The translations under genes were made by a program, and so were the position numbers. Source: Mucilaginibacter sp. (GTDB taxonomy: Bacteria > Bacteroidota > Bacteroidia > Sphingobacteriales > Sphingobacteriaceae). Taken from it: DNA of 64,000 bases. The notes below the pieces were generated by a model. The model saw nothing but the letters and a program-made list of their open reading frames with translations. It was not told the DNA's origin and searched no databases. Positions 63,171-64,000 of this stretch are shown here, piece by piece (positions within the stretch are counted from its first letter, which is position 1; every line of letters starts with the position of its first letter). The stretch is from assembly GCF_025362475.1 (NCBI RefSeq), contig NZ_JANYGH010000001.1, positions 62,001 through 126,000 on the forward strand, read 5' to 3'.

Positions 63171-63713
63171 ATTAATTTAGTTTATTGGGCCGGTAACAGC
63201 AATTTGTAATTGCTTGTTAACAGCCAGCCAATTTAAAGAATAAAACTATTCCAGAAATCCATTTGTGCATTATTAACAGGAAATTTACCGTAATCCATTA
63301 AATCTTTGTTCGAAAACCGTTACTTTTTGTGCACAAGTGGTCATTAAAATATTCTTAAACAATCTGAGAAATGATTAGGCTATGATGCTGTCCACCTATC
63401 CTTTGTTATCACCCAGCCTGAAATCATACCAAAATAAATATTGCAAACGGCGTAACAAATTGTTTAATCATCAGTTATTATATTATAGTATTTTAAATTA
63501 TACTACAAAGTACCTGCAGTTTCTGGTTTAATACCACAACATTTTACCCGTTGATCTCAAGCGCATCTTAAATTTCAAGCTTGTATCTCATCAGGCAGAT
63601 TCAGGCCACAGAGAGCAAAACTTCATCTGTTTCCACCCCATCTAAAATGCATGATTCCTTAAAAGGGTAACCATGTATCTATTTTATTGTACTTGCTATT
63701 AATACTTTTTTTT
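63171..63713. other. Divergent promoter region between the ebo operon and a desaturase
   Basis: No gene in these 540 bases. A near-palindrome TAACAGCAATT (63194-63204) / AATTGCTTGTTA (63208-63219, one extra T) lies 24 bases upstream of the TMEM220-type start and could be an operator. The rest is AT-rich with no clear RNA. Confidence 0.5.
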
Positions 63714-64000
63714 ATGCCGATCCTGATTTTCTTTATTGCGCACTGGTTTTTATCCCTGTTTTTCCAAACCTTCTTCCAACACCGCTATGCTTCGCACCGG
63801 ATGTTCACAACCAATAAATTCTGGGAACGTGTATTTTACATTATGGCCTACTTATTTGAAGGCGCATCCTTTTTAAACCCCAGGGCCTATGCCTTGATGC
63901 ACCGGGAACACCATGCCTATAGCGACACGGAAAAGGACCCTCATTCGCCGCATTTTTTTACAGACATTCTCCAAATGACAAAGGCTACCTTTAAAACATT
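63714..64000 (+). CDS. Fatty-acid (acyl-CoA) desaturase, N-terminal part (cut by window edge)
   Basis: 95 codons from an ATG at 63714. The first His box is HRYASHR (about residues 23-29) and the second [19 protein letters not shown] (about 63-81), both diagnostic of membrane di-iron acyl desaturases. The N-terminus is a hydrophobic helix ([19 protein letters not shown]). The in-frame open sequence reaches further upstream with TTG codons, but the ATG fits the family. The enzyme inserts a double bond into membrane fatty acids; the third His box lies beyond the window. Confidence 0.92.
   Translation, partial: MPILIFFIAHWFLSLFFQTFFQHRYASHRMFTTNKFWERVFYIMAYLFEGASFLNPRAYALMHREHHAYSDTEKDPHSPHFFTDILQMTKATFKT

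Noticed and set aside
1..64000. CRISPR array, tRNA, rRNA, prophage or insertion-sequence genes
   Set aside because: No regularly spaced repeats, cloverleaf candidates, phage structural genes or transposase motifs were found on reading the window.

Overview
The window looks like a chromosomal segment of a Bacteroidota member of the family Sphingobacteriaceae (Mucilaginibacter- or Pedobacter-like). The basis is four SusC/SusD pairs, two FecI-type sigma factor and FecR anti-sigma sets, Bacteroidota-restricted families (DUF5690, DUF5686, GDCCVxC, SusE), several TAnnTTTG-like promoter boxes and an almost complete lack of Shine-Dalgarno sequences. No rRNA, tRNA, CRISPR array, transposase or phage gene was seen.

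Layout. (1) 1-11840, minus strand: an ECF sigma gene, then a TPR/small protein/TonB-receptor module, then FecR, SusC (with STN signalling domain), SusD and a SusE-like lipoprotein cut by the left edge. (2) 12055-29545: a large organophosphorus locus. Minus strand: Tat-exported phospholipase C, FAD oxidoreductase (TIGR03364 type), DUF5690 transporter and a phosphonatase-like HAD hydrolase. Plus strand: GDCCVxC protein, PhnZ-like C-P cleaving dioxygenase, SusC/SusD, an alkaline-phosphatase-superfamily enzyme, a YncE/phosphoesterase fusion and a glycerophosphodiesterase. An XRE-cupin regulator sits in the middle. (3) 29595-32207: a small membrane protein, a divergent peptide deformylase and a Tat-signal Gfo/Idh/MocA oxidoreductase. 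(4) 32631-45150, minus strand: FecR, SusC, SusD, a second SusC/SusD pair and a DUF1735-type surface lipoprotein. (5) 45339-48895, plus strand: a chromate-resistance cassette (ChrB-AraC fusion, DUF1259 protein, ChrB, ChrA) lying between that FecR and its probable sigma factor (48909-49487). (6) 49933-56205: DUF4397 lipoprotein, DUF5686 outer-membrane protein, an outer-membrane beta-barrel protein, a single-domain response regulator, a MITE-like repeat and a small new ORF. (7) 56387-63170, minus strand: a complete ebo cluster (eboA to eboF) led by a TMEM220-type membrane protein. (8) A fatty-acid desaturase cut by the right edge.

How it fits together. The middle locus can be read as scavenging of phospholipid- or phosphonolipid-derived phosphorus: exported lipases and phosphodiesterases act outside, SusC/SusD and DUF5690 are candidate importers, and the FAD oxidase, HAD phosphonatase and PhnZ would release phosphate from aminoethylphosphonate-type head groups. 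A 14-base motif is shared by the promoter regions of the phosphonatase operon and the SusC/SusD operon. The two sigma/FecR-controlled loci share two peculiarities: the sigma gene is separated from its FecR by unrelated genes, and the FecR-SusC gap contains an intrinsic terminator facing the opposite strand, as would be expected for a small antisense RNA.
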